Source of the DNA: Aptenodytes patagonicus
Lineage: Eukaryota; Chordata; Aves; Sphenisciformes; Spheniscidae
Assembly (NCBI RefSeq): GCF_965638725.1
Contig: NC_134951.1
Location: forward strand, 28,961,746-29,025,745
Direction of reading: 5' to 3'
DNA length: 64,000 nt
The translations under genes and the position numbers were made by a program. Of this stretch, positions 23,874-33,128 are shown one piece after another. Position 1 is the first letter of the stretch, and each line of letters opens with the position of its first letter. Under the pieces are notes generated by a model. That model was given only the letters and a program-made list of their open reading frames with translations, did no database searches and was not told where the DNA came from.

Positions 23874-25881
23874 CAGGCAAAAATGCCAGGAGGCCTGCAG
23901 GGATGAACAAGGAGCTCCTGGACAAACTCAAACACAAAAAGGAAGCCTACAGGGGGTGGAAGCAAGGACAGGTAGCCTGGGAGGAATACAGGGAAATTGT
24001 CCGAGCAGCCAGGGATCAGGTTAGGAAAGCTAAAGCCCTGATAGAATTAAATCTGGCCAGGGACATCAAGGGCAACAAGAAAAGATTCTATAGGTACATC
24101 GGGGACAAAAGGAAGACAAGGGAAAATGTGGGCCTTCTCCGGAACAGAACACCTGGTTACCCAGGATACAGAGAAGGCAGAGGTACTTAACAACTTTTTT
24201 GCCTTGGTCTTCACCGGCAAGTGCCCGAGCCTCACCGCCCAAGCCGCAGAAGGCAAAGGCAGGGACTGGGAGAATGAAGAGCTGCCCACTGTAGAAGAAC
24301 ATCAGGTTTGAGACCATCTAAGGCACCTGAAGGTGCACAAGCCCATGGGACCCGATGAGATCCATTCGTGGGTCCTGAAGGAACTGGCGGATGAAGTTGC
24401 TAAGCCACTATCCATCATATTTGAGAAGTCGTGGCAGTCCGGTGAAGTTCCCACTGACTGGAAAAGGGGAAACAAAACGCCCATTTATAAAAAGGGGAAA
24501 AAAGGAAGACTCGGGGACCTCCAGGCCAGTCAGTCTCACGTCTGTGCCTGGGAAGATGATGGAACAGATCCTCCTGAAAGCTATGCTAAGGCACATGGAG
24601 GACAGGGAGGTGATTCAAGATAGCCAGCATGGCTTCACCAAGGGCAAGTCCTGCCTGACTAACCTAATGGCCTTCTATGATGGAGTGACTACATCAGTGG
24701 ACACAGGAAGGGCTACAGATGTCGTCTATCTGGACCTCTGTAAGGCCTTTGACACGGTCCCCCACAACATCCTTCTCTCTAAACTGCAGAGGTATGGATT
24801 TGATGGGTGGACTGTCCGGTGGGTGAGGAATTGGTTAGATGGTCGCATCCAGAGGGTAGTGGTCAATGGCTCAATGTCCAGATGGAGATTGGTGACGAGT
24901 GGCGTCCCGCAGGGGTCCCTATTGGGACCGGTACTGTTTAATATCTTCATCAATGCCATAGACAGTGGGATCAAGTGCACCCTCAGCAAGTTTGCAGACG
25001 ACACCAAGCCGAGTGGTGCGGTTGACACGCCAGAGGGACGGGATGCCATCCAGAGGGACCTGGACAAGTTCAAGAAGTGGGCCTGTGTGAACCTCATGAG
25101 GTTTAACAAGGCCAAGTGCAAGGTCCTGCACCTGGGTCGGGGCAACCCCCAGTATCAATACAGGCTGGGGGATGAAGGGATTGAGAGCAGCCCTGCCGAG
25201 AAGGACTTGGGGGTCCTGGTGGATGAAAAGCTGGACATGAGCCGGCAATGTGCGCTCGCAGCCCAGAAGGCTAACCGTATCCTGGGCTGCATCCAAAGAA
25301 GCGTGGCCAGCAGGTCGAGGGAGGTGATTCTGCCCCTCTACTCTGCTCTGGTGAGACCCCACCTGGAGTACTGCGTCCAGCTCTGGAGCCCTCAGCATAA
25401 GAAAGACATGGACCTGTTGGAGCGGGTCCAGAGGATGGTCACAAAAATGATCAGGGGGATGGAACACCTCTCCTATGAAGAAAAGCTGAGAGAGTTGGGG
25501 TTGTTCAGCCTAGAGAAGAGGCGGCTTTGGGGAGACCTTGTTGCAGCCTATCAGTACTTAAAGGGGGCTTATAAGAAAGATGGGGACAAACTTTTGAGCA
25601 GGGCCTATTGTGACAGGACAAGGGGGAATGGCTTTAAACTAAACGGGGGTAGATATAGACTAGGTATAAGGAAGAAGTTTTTTATGCTGAGGGTGGTGAA
25701 GCACTGGCACAGGTTGCCCAGAGAGGTGGTGGATGCCCCATCCCTGGAAACATTCAGGGTCAGGTTGGACGGGACACTGAGCAACCTGATCTAGTTGAAG
25801 ATGTCCCTGCCCATGGCAGGGGAGTTGGACTAGATGACCTTTAGAGGTCCCTTCCAACCCAAACTATTCTATGATTCTATG
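23874..25881 (+). mobile_element. CR1 LINE, about 2.0 kb, with reverse-transcriptase ORF
   Basis: A 5'-truncated CR1 retrotransposon. It starts in ORF2 after the endonuclease ([19 protein letters not shown]) and ends at the CR1 terminus tctatgattctatg. The RT part runs as one frame of 467 codons, 24391-25794. It has [15 protein letters not shown], the [16 protein letters not shown] fingers/palm motif and the catalytic FADD box (SKFADDTK). It then continues through the CR1 C-terminal region to SLETFRVRL. Upstream of about 24390 the coding sequence is split over three frames, so it cannot make a full ORF2. Not an endogenous host gene. The element is in the sense orientation in GFRAL intron 2, and is flanked by a 10-bp direct repeat. 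Confidence 0.95.
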
Positions 25882-25891
25882 AACTTGTAAC
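25882..25891 (+). repeat. Target-site duplication, right copy
   Basis: AACTTGTAAC, directly after the CR1 terminal motif; matches 23864-23873. Confidence 0.7.
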
Positions 25892-26208
25892 TTTCTTAAG
25901 CAGTAACAAGTAATGAAACACTTTTAAAACCATTAGTCCACAAAGTAGAGAGATGATTGACTTATCTTTGTACCACAAACTAGTACATGCTCTTTATTTT
26001 TGCTGCACATACAAGGAAAATATGATCTGACAGCCTGTGTGAGTGTCTGTCATTGAGTCCAAGTGCACATGAAGCAACGGGCTTGAAAGTGGACTGTCAA
26101 ACTAAGGTTTCTGCATTTTTTTTATGTTAACTTCTCTCTTATTTTTATTATAAAAAAATTAAAATCAGAATATTCTTGGGCTACTTTAAATTTGTTGTCT
26201 TTGCCAAC

Positions 26209-26748
26209 TATTGTGATTTAACCCGGCAGGCAGCTAAACAGTACACAACCGTTTGCTCACTCTGCACGCCCCCCCGTGGGATGGGGGAGAGAATCGGGAA
26301 AAAAAAGTAAAATTCGTGGATTGAGATAAAGACAGTTTAATAGGACAGAAAAGGAAGGGAAAATAATAATAATAATAATAATAGAATATACAAAATAAAT
26401 GATGCACAATGCAATTGCTCACCACCCACTGACCGATGCCCAGCCAGTTCCCGAGCCGCGGTCACCGCCCCCCCAGCCAACTCCCCCCAGTTTATGTACT
26501 GAGCATGACATCCCATGGTATGGAATATCCCTTTGGCCAGTTTGGGTCAGCTGTCCTGGCTGTGCCCCCTCCCAGCTTCTCGCTGGCAGGGCATGAGAAG
26601 CTGAAAAGTCTTTGACTAGCGTAAGCACTTCTTAGCAACAACTAATCATCAGTGTGTTATCAACATTATTCTCATCCTAAATCCAAACCACAGCACTGTG
26701 CCAGCTACTAGGAAGGAAATTAACTCTATCCCAGATGAAACCAAGACA
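26209..26748 (-). repeat. 3' LTR of the ERV
   Basis: It shares long stretches with 29526-30126, for example 'ggtatggaatatccctttgg' and 'gcactgtgccagct'. Its internal side ends in ccaagaca (TGTCTTGG on the minus strand, a TG start). The outer end reads TATTGTGATTTAACCC where the other LTR has TGTTGTGGTTTAACCC, so the terminal CA/TG has mutated. It contains about seven AAT units at 26362-26382. Confidence 0.88.
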
Positions 26749-27081
26749 GTATCCACCCCTTATTTGATACCATCTACATCATGCCCAGGTCCCATACTTT
26801 CCAATACAACCCAATTAATCACCACCACTTTTTCTGTCTTTTGTTATATACACACAGATATCATTCCCTTAGTCTATGGGCCATCCCTATAAAATGTTCG
26901 TTGAGTTCATTTAGTCCATGACTTTGGGCTCCATCTGTCATAACAGTCCTTCAGGGCAGGAGAGATGGTGTGTGGTGTTGCATTGTTGCATGCTGAAGCC
27001 AGTTTTGGTCCCATCACCACTGCACTTGTCTGGTTCTATCATCACTGCACTTTGCTCAGTTTTATCAAAGTTCATTCTTGA

Positions 27082-27408
27082 TTAACCTGGGTGATTCTTA
27101 CTGTAATACTTATACATTGGAGCCTCCTCAGCACGCGTCACCTCCTCCTCTGGCCATATTCCAAAATCTTTGCCTTCTGGCCAATCCATGATCACTTCCA
27201 GGATTCCTGGGTGATTGGGGTTTCCTATTTGAGCCCGCTGTGTGATCAGTGCGACCCACTTACTCCATGTAGCATCAGTTGCATGATGTGTACAGGGGAC
27301 CCTCCCTCTGAACATCCAGCCCAGCACCGGCAGTCGGGGTGCCAGGAGGAGCTGTGCTTCAGTGCCGATCACTTCTGAAGCAGCTCGAACCCCTTCATAT
27401 GCTGCCAA
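27082..27408 (-). pseudogene. ERV pol remnant: RNase H region
   Basis: Minus-strand frame of 108 codons with AAYEGVRAASEVIGTEAQ and HHATDATWSKWVALITQRAQ. This resembles the RNase H end of ERVL-type pol proteins. It ends at a stop after about NHPG, and no integrase follows before the LTR. Described as a remnant; non-functional. Confidence 0.75.
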
Positions 27409-27477
27409 TATCTCTTTTTCAGTTGGAGTATAGTCGGATCCTCTGTATCCCCAACTCCAAAACCCTAGAGGTCGACC

Positions 27478-28319
27478 TCAAGTCTTCCCTGGTGCTTTCT
27501 GCCAGAGGCTCCAGGTAGGGCCATTCTCCCCAGCTGTGGTGCAGAGCACAGTTTTGACATCTTGCCCTGCCCAGACTGGCCTAAGGGTTACTGCATGATC
27601 TATCTCCCGTTTAATTTGTTCAAAAGCTTGTCGTTGCTCAGGGCCCCATTTGAAATCGTTCTTCTTTTGGGTCACTTGATAGAGGGGGTTTACAATCAGA
27701 CTGTAATTTGGAATATGCATTCTCCAAAACCCCACGACACCTAAGAAAGCTTGTGTTTCCTTTTTGCTAGTTGGTGGAGACATGGCTGTTATTTTGTTGA
27801 TCACATCCACTGGGATCTGACGACGTCCATCTTGCCATTTTATTCCTAAAATCTGGATCTCCTGTGCAGGTCCCTTGACCTTTGTTTTATGGCAAAACTG
27901 GCCTTCAGCAGGATTTGGACTATTTTCTTCCCTTTCTCAAAAACTTCTCCTGCTGTGTTGCCCCATACGACGATGTCATCAATGTATTATAGGTGTTCCG
28001 GAGCCTCACCCTGTTCCAGTGCAGTCTGGATCAGTCCATGGCAAATGGTGGGGCTGTGTTGCCACCCCTGGGGCAGTCGGTTCCAGGTGTACTGGACACC
28101 CCTCCAAGTGAAAGCAAATTGTGGCCTGCACTCTGCTGCCAAAGGGATTGAGAAAAACGCATTAGCAATATCAGTTGTGACACACCACTTGGCTGCCTTT
28201 GATTCCAATTCGTATTGAAGTTCTAGCATGTCCGGCACGGCAGCACTCAGCGGTGGCGTGACTTCATTTAGGCCACGATAGTCTACTGTTAGTCTCCACT
28301 CTCCATTAGACTTTTGCAC
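27478..28319 (-). pseudogene. ERV pol remnant: reverse transcriptase, with in-frame stop
   Basis: Two minus-strand frames. The first (27987-28319) has RLTVDYRGLNEVTPPLS, CVTTDIANAFFSIPL and YTWNRLPQGW, the RT fingers and palm. It ends at a TAA at 27987-27989, directly before the codons for the catalytic YIDD box (27975-27986). The second frame (27478-27810) has the RT thumb/connection region (QAFLGVVGFWRMHIPNY and FKWGPEQRQAFEQIK). The gene is inactivated by this stop and by a frame change between the two pieces. Confidence 0.88.
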
Positions 28320-28382
28320 TGGCCATATGGGACTGTTAAAGGGTGAGCGAGTCTTGCTGATCCCCCCTTGGCTCTCCAGTCA

Positions 28383-28865
28383 TCAAATCAGCTTATGGAT
28401 GGGAATCAGGGAGTCTCGGTTGGTGCGATATTGCCGCCAGTGCACCATTGTGGTGGCAATCGGCACCTGTTGTTCTTTGACCCTCAGCAACCCCGCAACA
28501 GAAGGGTCCTCCAAGAGACCGGGCAGGGTGGGCAGCTGTTTAATTTCCTCCATCTCCAAGGCAGCTATACCAAAAGCCCACCGGTACCCTTTTGGGTCCT
28601 TGAAATACCCTCTCCTGAGGTAGTCTGTGCCAAAGATGCACAGAGCCTCTGGGCCAGTCACAATGGGGTGCTTCTGCCACCCATTCCCAGTTAGACTTAC
28701 TTCAGCTTCCAATACAGTTAGTTGTTGGGATCCCCCCATCACTCCAGAAATACAGATGAGTTCTGCCCCTATATAGCTTGACGGCATTAGGCTACACTGT
28801 GCACCGGTGTCTACTAGAGCCTTATACTTCTGTGGGTCTGATGTGCCAGGCCACCGAATCCACAC
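28383..28865 (-). pseudogene. ERV pro/pol remnant: aspartic protease and RT leader
   Basis: Minus-strand frame of 160 codons. LVDTGAQCSLMPSSYIG holds the retroviral protease active-site triad DTG, and LCIFGTDYLRRGYF is the flap-distal part. It continues towards RT (VPIATTMVHWRQYRTN). The frame stops before RT proper. Its upstream gag is missing. Confidence 0.85.
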
Positions 28866-29500
28866 AGTCCGGTAAACCGGGATTGATCTCTGGGTGGTAT
28901 TCTTAAATAATTATTTAAGCTTAAACAAGACCTGAACCACATTCAGGAGACATAGCAATAGGAACATACAGGTTTGAACATCCCAAGGATATTCAAAATT
29001 CTCAAGAGCTGTTGTAACTAGCCTGAAGAGAAAGGGAAGGTGAAGGAACGGGGGAAAGTGTCCCCCCATCTCCCCCCATAGATTGGTTCCCCGAGGAGAA
29101 AAGGTAAAAGGTGTAATTATTAATAGTTTTTGAAAAGTGGCTCCCGAGGTACGGAAATGACGGCAATGCCGAGTACAAATACAAAAGTACAAATACCAAA
29201 GTACAAATACAAAAATTAGTCTTACAACCAATAATTTTATGATATCATAAACCAGTAGTGTTACACAGTGCAGCAAAATTATATCCTTGATCCAGCTCCC
29301 AGAGGTGATAGACAGCACAACAGGGAACATAGACAGCAAGTAAGGTTTTACATAACACAACTTTGAGAGCAAGCATAACAACTTTGAGAGTAAATTAATC
29401 AACATTGTGACCAGCGACAATTAAACCAATATGATGAATGCTTATAACAAATTTGCCTTAACACGCTCTGGTCAAATCTATCGTTATCTCAACCCTTTGT
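28866..29500 (-). other. ERV leader region, no recognisable gag
   Basis: Between the primer-binding site and protease the minus strand has one 169-codon frame (28911-29420), with very hydrophobic stretches such as IILLHCVTLLVYDIIKLLVV. It does not look like capsid or nucleocapsid (no major homology region or zinc knuckle seen). It may be chance in AT-rich sequence. Confidence 0.5.
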
Positions 29501-29518
29501 GCCCCACGTTGGGCACCA
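29501..29518 (-). other. ERV primer-binding-site-like sequence
   Basis: On the minus strand TGGTGCCCAACGTGGGGC, about seven bases inside the 5' LTR. It begins TGG, as tRNA-3'-end complements must, and resembles the tRNA-Lys-type sites of some ERV groups. tRNA identity not verified. Confidence 0.6.
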
Positions 29519-29525
29519 AAAGGTC

Positions 29526-29680
29526 TGTTGTGGTTTAACCCAGCAGGCAGCTAAACACCACACAGCCGTTCGCTCACTCCCCCCAGCCCCCAGTGGGATG
29601 GGGGAGAGAATCAGGAAAAAAAAAAGGAAAATTTGTGGGTTGAGATAAAGACAGTTTAATAGGACAGAAAAGGAAGGGAA

Positions 29681-29747
<67 letters not shown>

Positions 29748-30126
29748 TAATGATGATAAAAGAATATACAGAATAAGTGATGCATGATGCAATTGCTCAC
29801 CACCTGCTGACAGATGCCCAGCCAGTCCCCGAGCAGCGGTCACTGCTCTCCGACCAACTCCCCCCAGTTTATGTACTGAGCATGATGTCATATGGTATGG
29901 AATATCCCTTTGGCCAGTTTGGGTCAGCTGTCCTGGCTGTGCCCCCTCCCAGCTTCTCGCTGGCAGGGCATGAGAAGCTGAAAAGTCCTTGACTAGTGTA
30001 AGCACTTCTTAGCAACAACTAAAACATCGGTGTGTTATCAACATTATTCTCATCCTAAATCCAAAACACAGCACTGTGCCAGCTGCTAGGAAGAAAACTA
30101 ATTCTATCCCAGCTGAAACCAGGATG
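29526..30126 (-). repeat. 5' LTR of the ERV
   Basis: Partner of 26209-26748, with scattered substitutions between them. Its low-coordinate end is TGTTGTGG. Its high end, where TG is expected on the minus strand, has changed (ccaggatg instead of ccaagaca). It carries a much longer AAT run than the other LTR. Confidence 0.88.
29681..29748. repeat. (AAT)n microsatellite in the 5' LTR
   Basis: About 22 AAT units, against about seven at the same place in the 3' LTR (26362-26382). The difference arose by slippage after insertion. Confidence 0.95.
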
Positions 30127-30660
30127 CCTCAGCATGGGGTTAGCATCGCCATTATCACAGGACTGCGCCTGCCCTCCTACCTCCCCTCTCTTACGCCGTT
30201 ACGTGGCAGTACCTTAGCCTGCACTGTGAATTCCTGTCCCTGTACCAGGCACCTCATTTCTACACAGGACCAAGTTGAATGTTTCAGTGCCTCAGTTCAG
30301 GATGTGCCCCTCGACTCCTGTGCACATTTTTAGTTCGGTCTCTGTACCTCATCTACCTAGAATAAAAGGTATGAGTTTAAGGTTTTACGTACTTTGGAAA
30401 TGAGAACAGAAACAGATGTTCTGGCAATGGGTCAGATCAGATAAAAGAAGGCAATATCATACCCACAACCTTATTATCTCACTCTGAATATTATTTAAAA
30501 TTTGTAAATTATGACAGGTTTTCAAACAAAACTAAGTTCAAACCATCTTCTCTTGGCAGAACATATTATTTTTGTGCTTCAATTGAATTGTTTTATGTAA
30601 CCATATCCCTTAAGCATTCATAAACATTAATAACGTTATAATTTTAATGGTAAGTTCTAG

Positions 30661-30813
30661 GTAATAGATGCAAGGCAGAAGATGCTATTGGATGTAATAG
30701 AATCATCCAGGTCCTGGCTGAGGAATACCCAGAATTTAAAAACTGTGTCTGCACTACTGACGATCTCTGTAGCATCACAACTTTGCTTGGGAAACAGTGC
30801 AGCCTTGATAAAG
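30661..30813 (+). CDS. GFRAL: GFRAL exon 3: second half of domain A
   Basis: This exon (153 nt, phase 1 in and out) follows aagttctag and ends GATAAAG|gtaact. It reads NRCKAEDAIGCNRIIQVLAE, then FKNCVCTTDDLC and LLGKQCSLDK. Mammalian GFRAL has the same C--(x)YCN--IQYL, F-EC-CTDD-YC and LLGKKC pattern. With exon 2 it makes a ten-cysteine domain (residues about 24-99). The polypyrimidine tract is poor. An AG a few bases further in (taatag) would put the exon in the wrong frame, so I chose the ttctag acceptor. Confidence 0.9.
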
Positions 30814-31928
30814 GTAACTAAACATAAAGACTTAATTATGAAGAACAAAAAGAAATATGTAATTTTGTAACCCTCATTTTAACTGGATTCAAGTTTCTTT
30901 GCATATTTCTCAAATCTGATAATTCCCTAAAAAAATTAGTTTTGTCTTTTCTATGATATTCACACACCAACATGCATATGAAAACAATGCCGTTATCGGC
31001 TTTAAAATAAACAATAAAAGGCATGTGAGAAATTCAGATGGTTTTTAAAGCTCTTGCTCAACCCAATGGAAAGCAAGAGTGAAAAATACTCTTAGCAAAG
31101 CTGACATAAGAGAGGTAAAATCATCCAGTGAATGAGAGTCTGGAAAGTGAGCCCCAAGGTTGATTCCCAGCTCTGATCCGTCACTTCCTGCTGGCATCAA
31201 TCAGCATACATGATATAGTAGTATATATGGCTTTATTGCAGAGGAAATAATAGCATCGTGATCCATTGCTCCGTGCCCCAAACAAGAAGAGTGGGTATCT
31301 AAAACCTGATGTTGATATCATTGGAATAGTTGCTTTTGCTTCTAGCAAAACGAAGTAATTTTATATTTTTTGCTGATTGAGATTACATTTCTCACCAGCA
31401 TAGCAAAAAGTTTGGATGGAGTTACACCAGTATCAGTTTTACCTACAGATGATAGCTTATGGTGTTGGTAGACGCTTTCAGGAGTAATTCTCCCTGTCTA
31501 TCTTAAATGACTATTTTAGGTAATGAATGAACCATCTTCCAGAATTGCCATTCTCTCTTTACAAATTATGCATTGAATTAAGATCATAATCTGTGATAAG
31601 TCCAATCTGTATGTGGTTAAAATTATGTGAGATGAATCCCTTTATGCAGTAATTTTAGTGAGGGTTTCTTGTATTACTGTTAGTAGCTGAATTGTTAGAC
31701 TGTGTTATACAGCTACCAGGATGCAGTAAGCATGAGGAAGATTTATTAGTCTTCAAGACACTGAAATTATTATGTATTTACATACAGCTCAGAATGAAAC
31801 TAGGGCTTTTTCATTCATTTTATTGCATTAAGACAATTATCCTTTTCCTGAGTTTGTTTTGAGCTGACCAGTGATGATGCTCCATCTTCCATTTGATTTA
31901 TATCTCTGGTTTGTACCTATTTGTACAG
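30814..31928 (+). other. GFRAL: GFRAL intron 3
   Basis: GT-AG intron of 1.1 kb. A weak MIR-like stretch may lie at about 31120-31200 ('gttgattcccagctctg' then 'tcacttcctgctgg'). Nothing else recognised. Confidence 0.8.
31120..31200 (+). repeat. Possible MIR-like SINE fragment
   Basis: 'gagtctggaaagtgagcccc', then 'ttgattcccagctctgatcc', resemble the MIR tRNA-head region (ggagccagactgcctgggttcgaatcccagctctg). Short and diverged. Confidence 0.35.
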
Positions 31929-32363
31929 AATATTTTGAAACTTCCTCAAGATCAGATACTGGACTGAGTTTTAGGCAACACAGAAACCCCAAAGACCAAA
32001 TTCACCCAGAAGAATTAGAGAATGACTGCAGTATTGCAAAGCAACGCTGCCGAGAGGACCCTTACTGTTTTCTAGTGTATAAGAGCTTCCAGCGAGCATG
32101 CCAGGCAGATGCAGCAAAATGCAGGCTCCCGATGGTCAACCAGGAGTGTTTGTCAGCATGGAAAGAACTGAGGAAAACAGTTCTGGGAGAGTGCAAGTGC
32201 TCAGACCCACATCAGCTGAGATGCGTTAAAATATGGAAGGGAATAATTAACAACCCTTGTTTACAATATTCTCAAGAGAGCCAAGCTTCAGCAGCTAGTG
32301 AAAATGATGATGATCATGATGATGGTGATGTTGATGATGAGAAAAATCAGGACACCGACACAG
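31929..32363 (+). CDS. GFRAL: GFRAL exon 4: additional GFR-alpha-D1-like domain and acidic linker
   Basis: A 435-nt exon, exactly 145 codons and phase 1 at both ends, after ttgtacag and before ACACAG|gttagt. Residues about 137-214 form a ten-cysteine domain: NDCSIAKQRCREDPYC, FQRACQADAAKC, QECLSAWKELRKTVLGECKC, LRCVKIWKGI and NNPC. Its spacing recalls domain 1 of GFR-alpha-1/2 (C--A---C-----C; EC-SA--AL------C-C; C--IYW). Residues 226-248 are a run of Asp, Glu and Asn. As I recall mammalian GFRAL, its text passes directly from the equivalent of exon 3 to that of exon 5, so this exon has no counterpart there. The exon may be optional in mRNA, since skipping it keeps the frame. Confidence 0.85.
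32302..32342 (+). repeat. GAT-rich coding repeat (acidic linker)
   Basis: A run of GAT/CAT/GGT/GTT triplets encoding Asp-rich sequence (NDDDHDDGDVDDE) in GFRAL exon 4. Its triplet nature makes length variation possible without breaking the frame. Confidence 0.8.
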
Positions 32364-33071
32364 GTTAGTGGTATTCCAGCAGTCTGAATGCTTTCATACA
32401 TAACAGTACCATGCACAAGTCTGTGAAAAAGGTTTTCTTAATCATTTGCAGTTTAACACTGGAAACAGGATAGTTTTAAGAGGCTTATTTAGATGGAAAT
32501 TACTAATCTGATAGCAAAATGATAGCCTGAGTGCAAATACTATTGTCCTTCAATGTATTAATTTGATACAATCTGATCCAAATCAGTCCTTTTTAGTATT
32601 ACACTATAACTAGAAACAATATAAGACCAATAACAATAATTCTCTAATAGCAGGAATTGTCTGCCTGCCTTGACTTTAGATCACGACAAGCAGTTAGTTG
32701 AACTTGAAAACTGGGTGCACTGATGAACACGTTAAGGTTTCTGGCCTTTTTTTATTCACAAGAAATCTGTCTTTATACTGTGCTGAGCAGCTCTAAAAAC
32801 ACTTCTTGAGCTCACAGGACCTATAATTATGTAGAGAACATTATCAGCAGCCATTGACGGCTTTCACCCCAAAACTTATGAATATATGTAACAGTGATTT
32901 TAGAGTTTGTTAACAAGCTGACAGGTCCTATTTGGTCCAGCTATTTTTTTTATTCTTGTTTATTTTTATTACTAGCATTATGCCAGCAACACAGCCAATA
33001 CTTTAAAGTTAAAAACTAAGCTAAGACATGATTTATCACTTACGCCTGTATTTGTATCTTTTTTGTTCTAG
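32364..33071 (+). other. GFRAL: GFRAL intron 4
   Basis: GT-AG intron of 708 bp. No recognisable content. Confidence 0.8.
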
Positions 33072-33128
33072 ACAATATTAGTACGGAAACAAAATTACAA
33101 TGGAGTTTGTCTGCTCTCTCCAAACAAG
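33072..33128 (+). CDS. GFRAL: GFRAL exon 5: short inter-domain linker
   Basis: A 57-nt exon (19 codons, phase 1-1) between ttgttctag and AACAAG|gtaagt. It encodes DNISTETKLQWSLSALSKQ. The position and text fit the mammalian GFRAL linker that follows its first domain (DN-----KWNL), which places the extra exon 4 between two exons conserved in mammals. NIS is a potential glycosylation site. Too short for confident recognition without the neighbours. Confidence 0.8.

Larger units (their letters stand above)
26209..30126 (-). mobile_element. ERVL-like (class III) endogenous retrovirus, internally deleted
   Basis: A provirus-like element on the minus strand: 5' LTR at 29526-30126, a primer-binding-site-like sequence, a protease/RT/RNase H remnant (27082-28865) and the 3' LTR at 26209-26748. 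No gag, integrase or env is recognisable: only about 660 bp lie between the PBS and protease and about 330 bp between RNase H and the 3' LTR. Pol is broken by frame changes and stop codons. It lies antisense in GFRAL intron 2. I found no matching 4-6 bp target-site duplication. Class assignment to ERVL rests on the pol and LTR look; a pol search would settle it. Confidence 0.88.
17998..30660 (+). other. GFRAL: GFRAL intron 2 (12.7 kb), repeat-rich
   Basis: The largest intron of the gene. It contains three CR1 copies (18364-18522, 21482-22060, 23874-25881) and an antisense ERV (26209-30126) that ends only about 530 bp before exon 3. The stretches between them (18523-21481, 22061-23873) hold no gene or repeat I can recognise. 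Confidence 0.8.

Noticed and set aside
24726-25467. Minus-strand ORFs of 139 and 182 codons
   Set aside because: Antisense shadows of the CR1 reverse-transcriptase frame.
30669-30813. Alternative GFRAL exon 3 start after taatag
   Set aside because: It would put the exon in the wrong phase and destroy the conserved cysteine frame.
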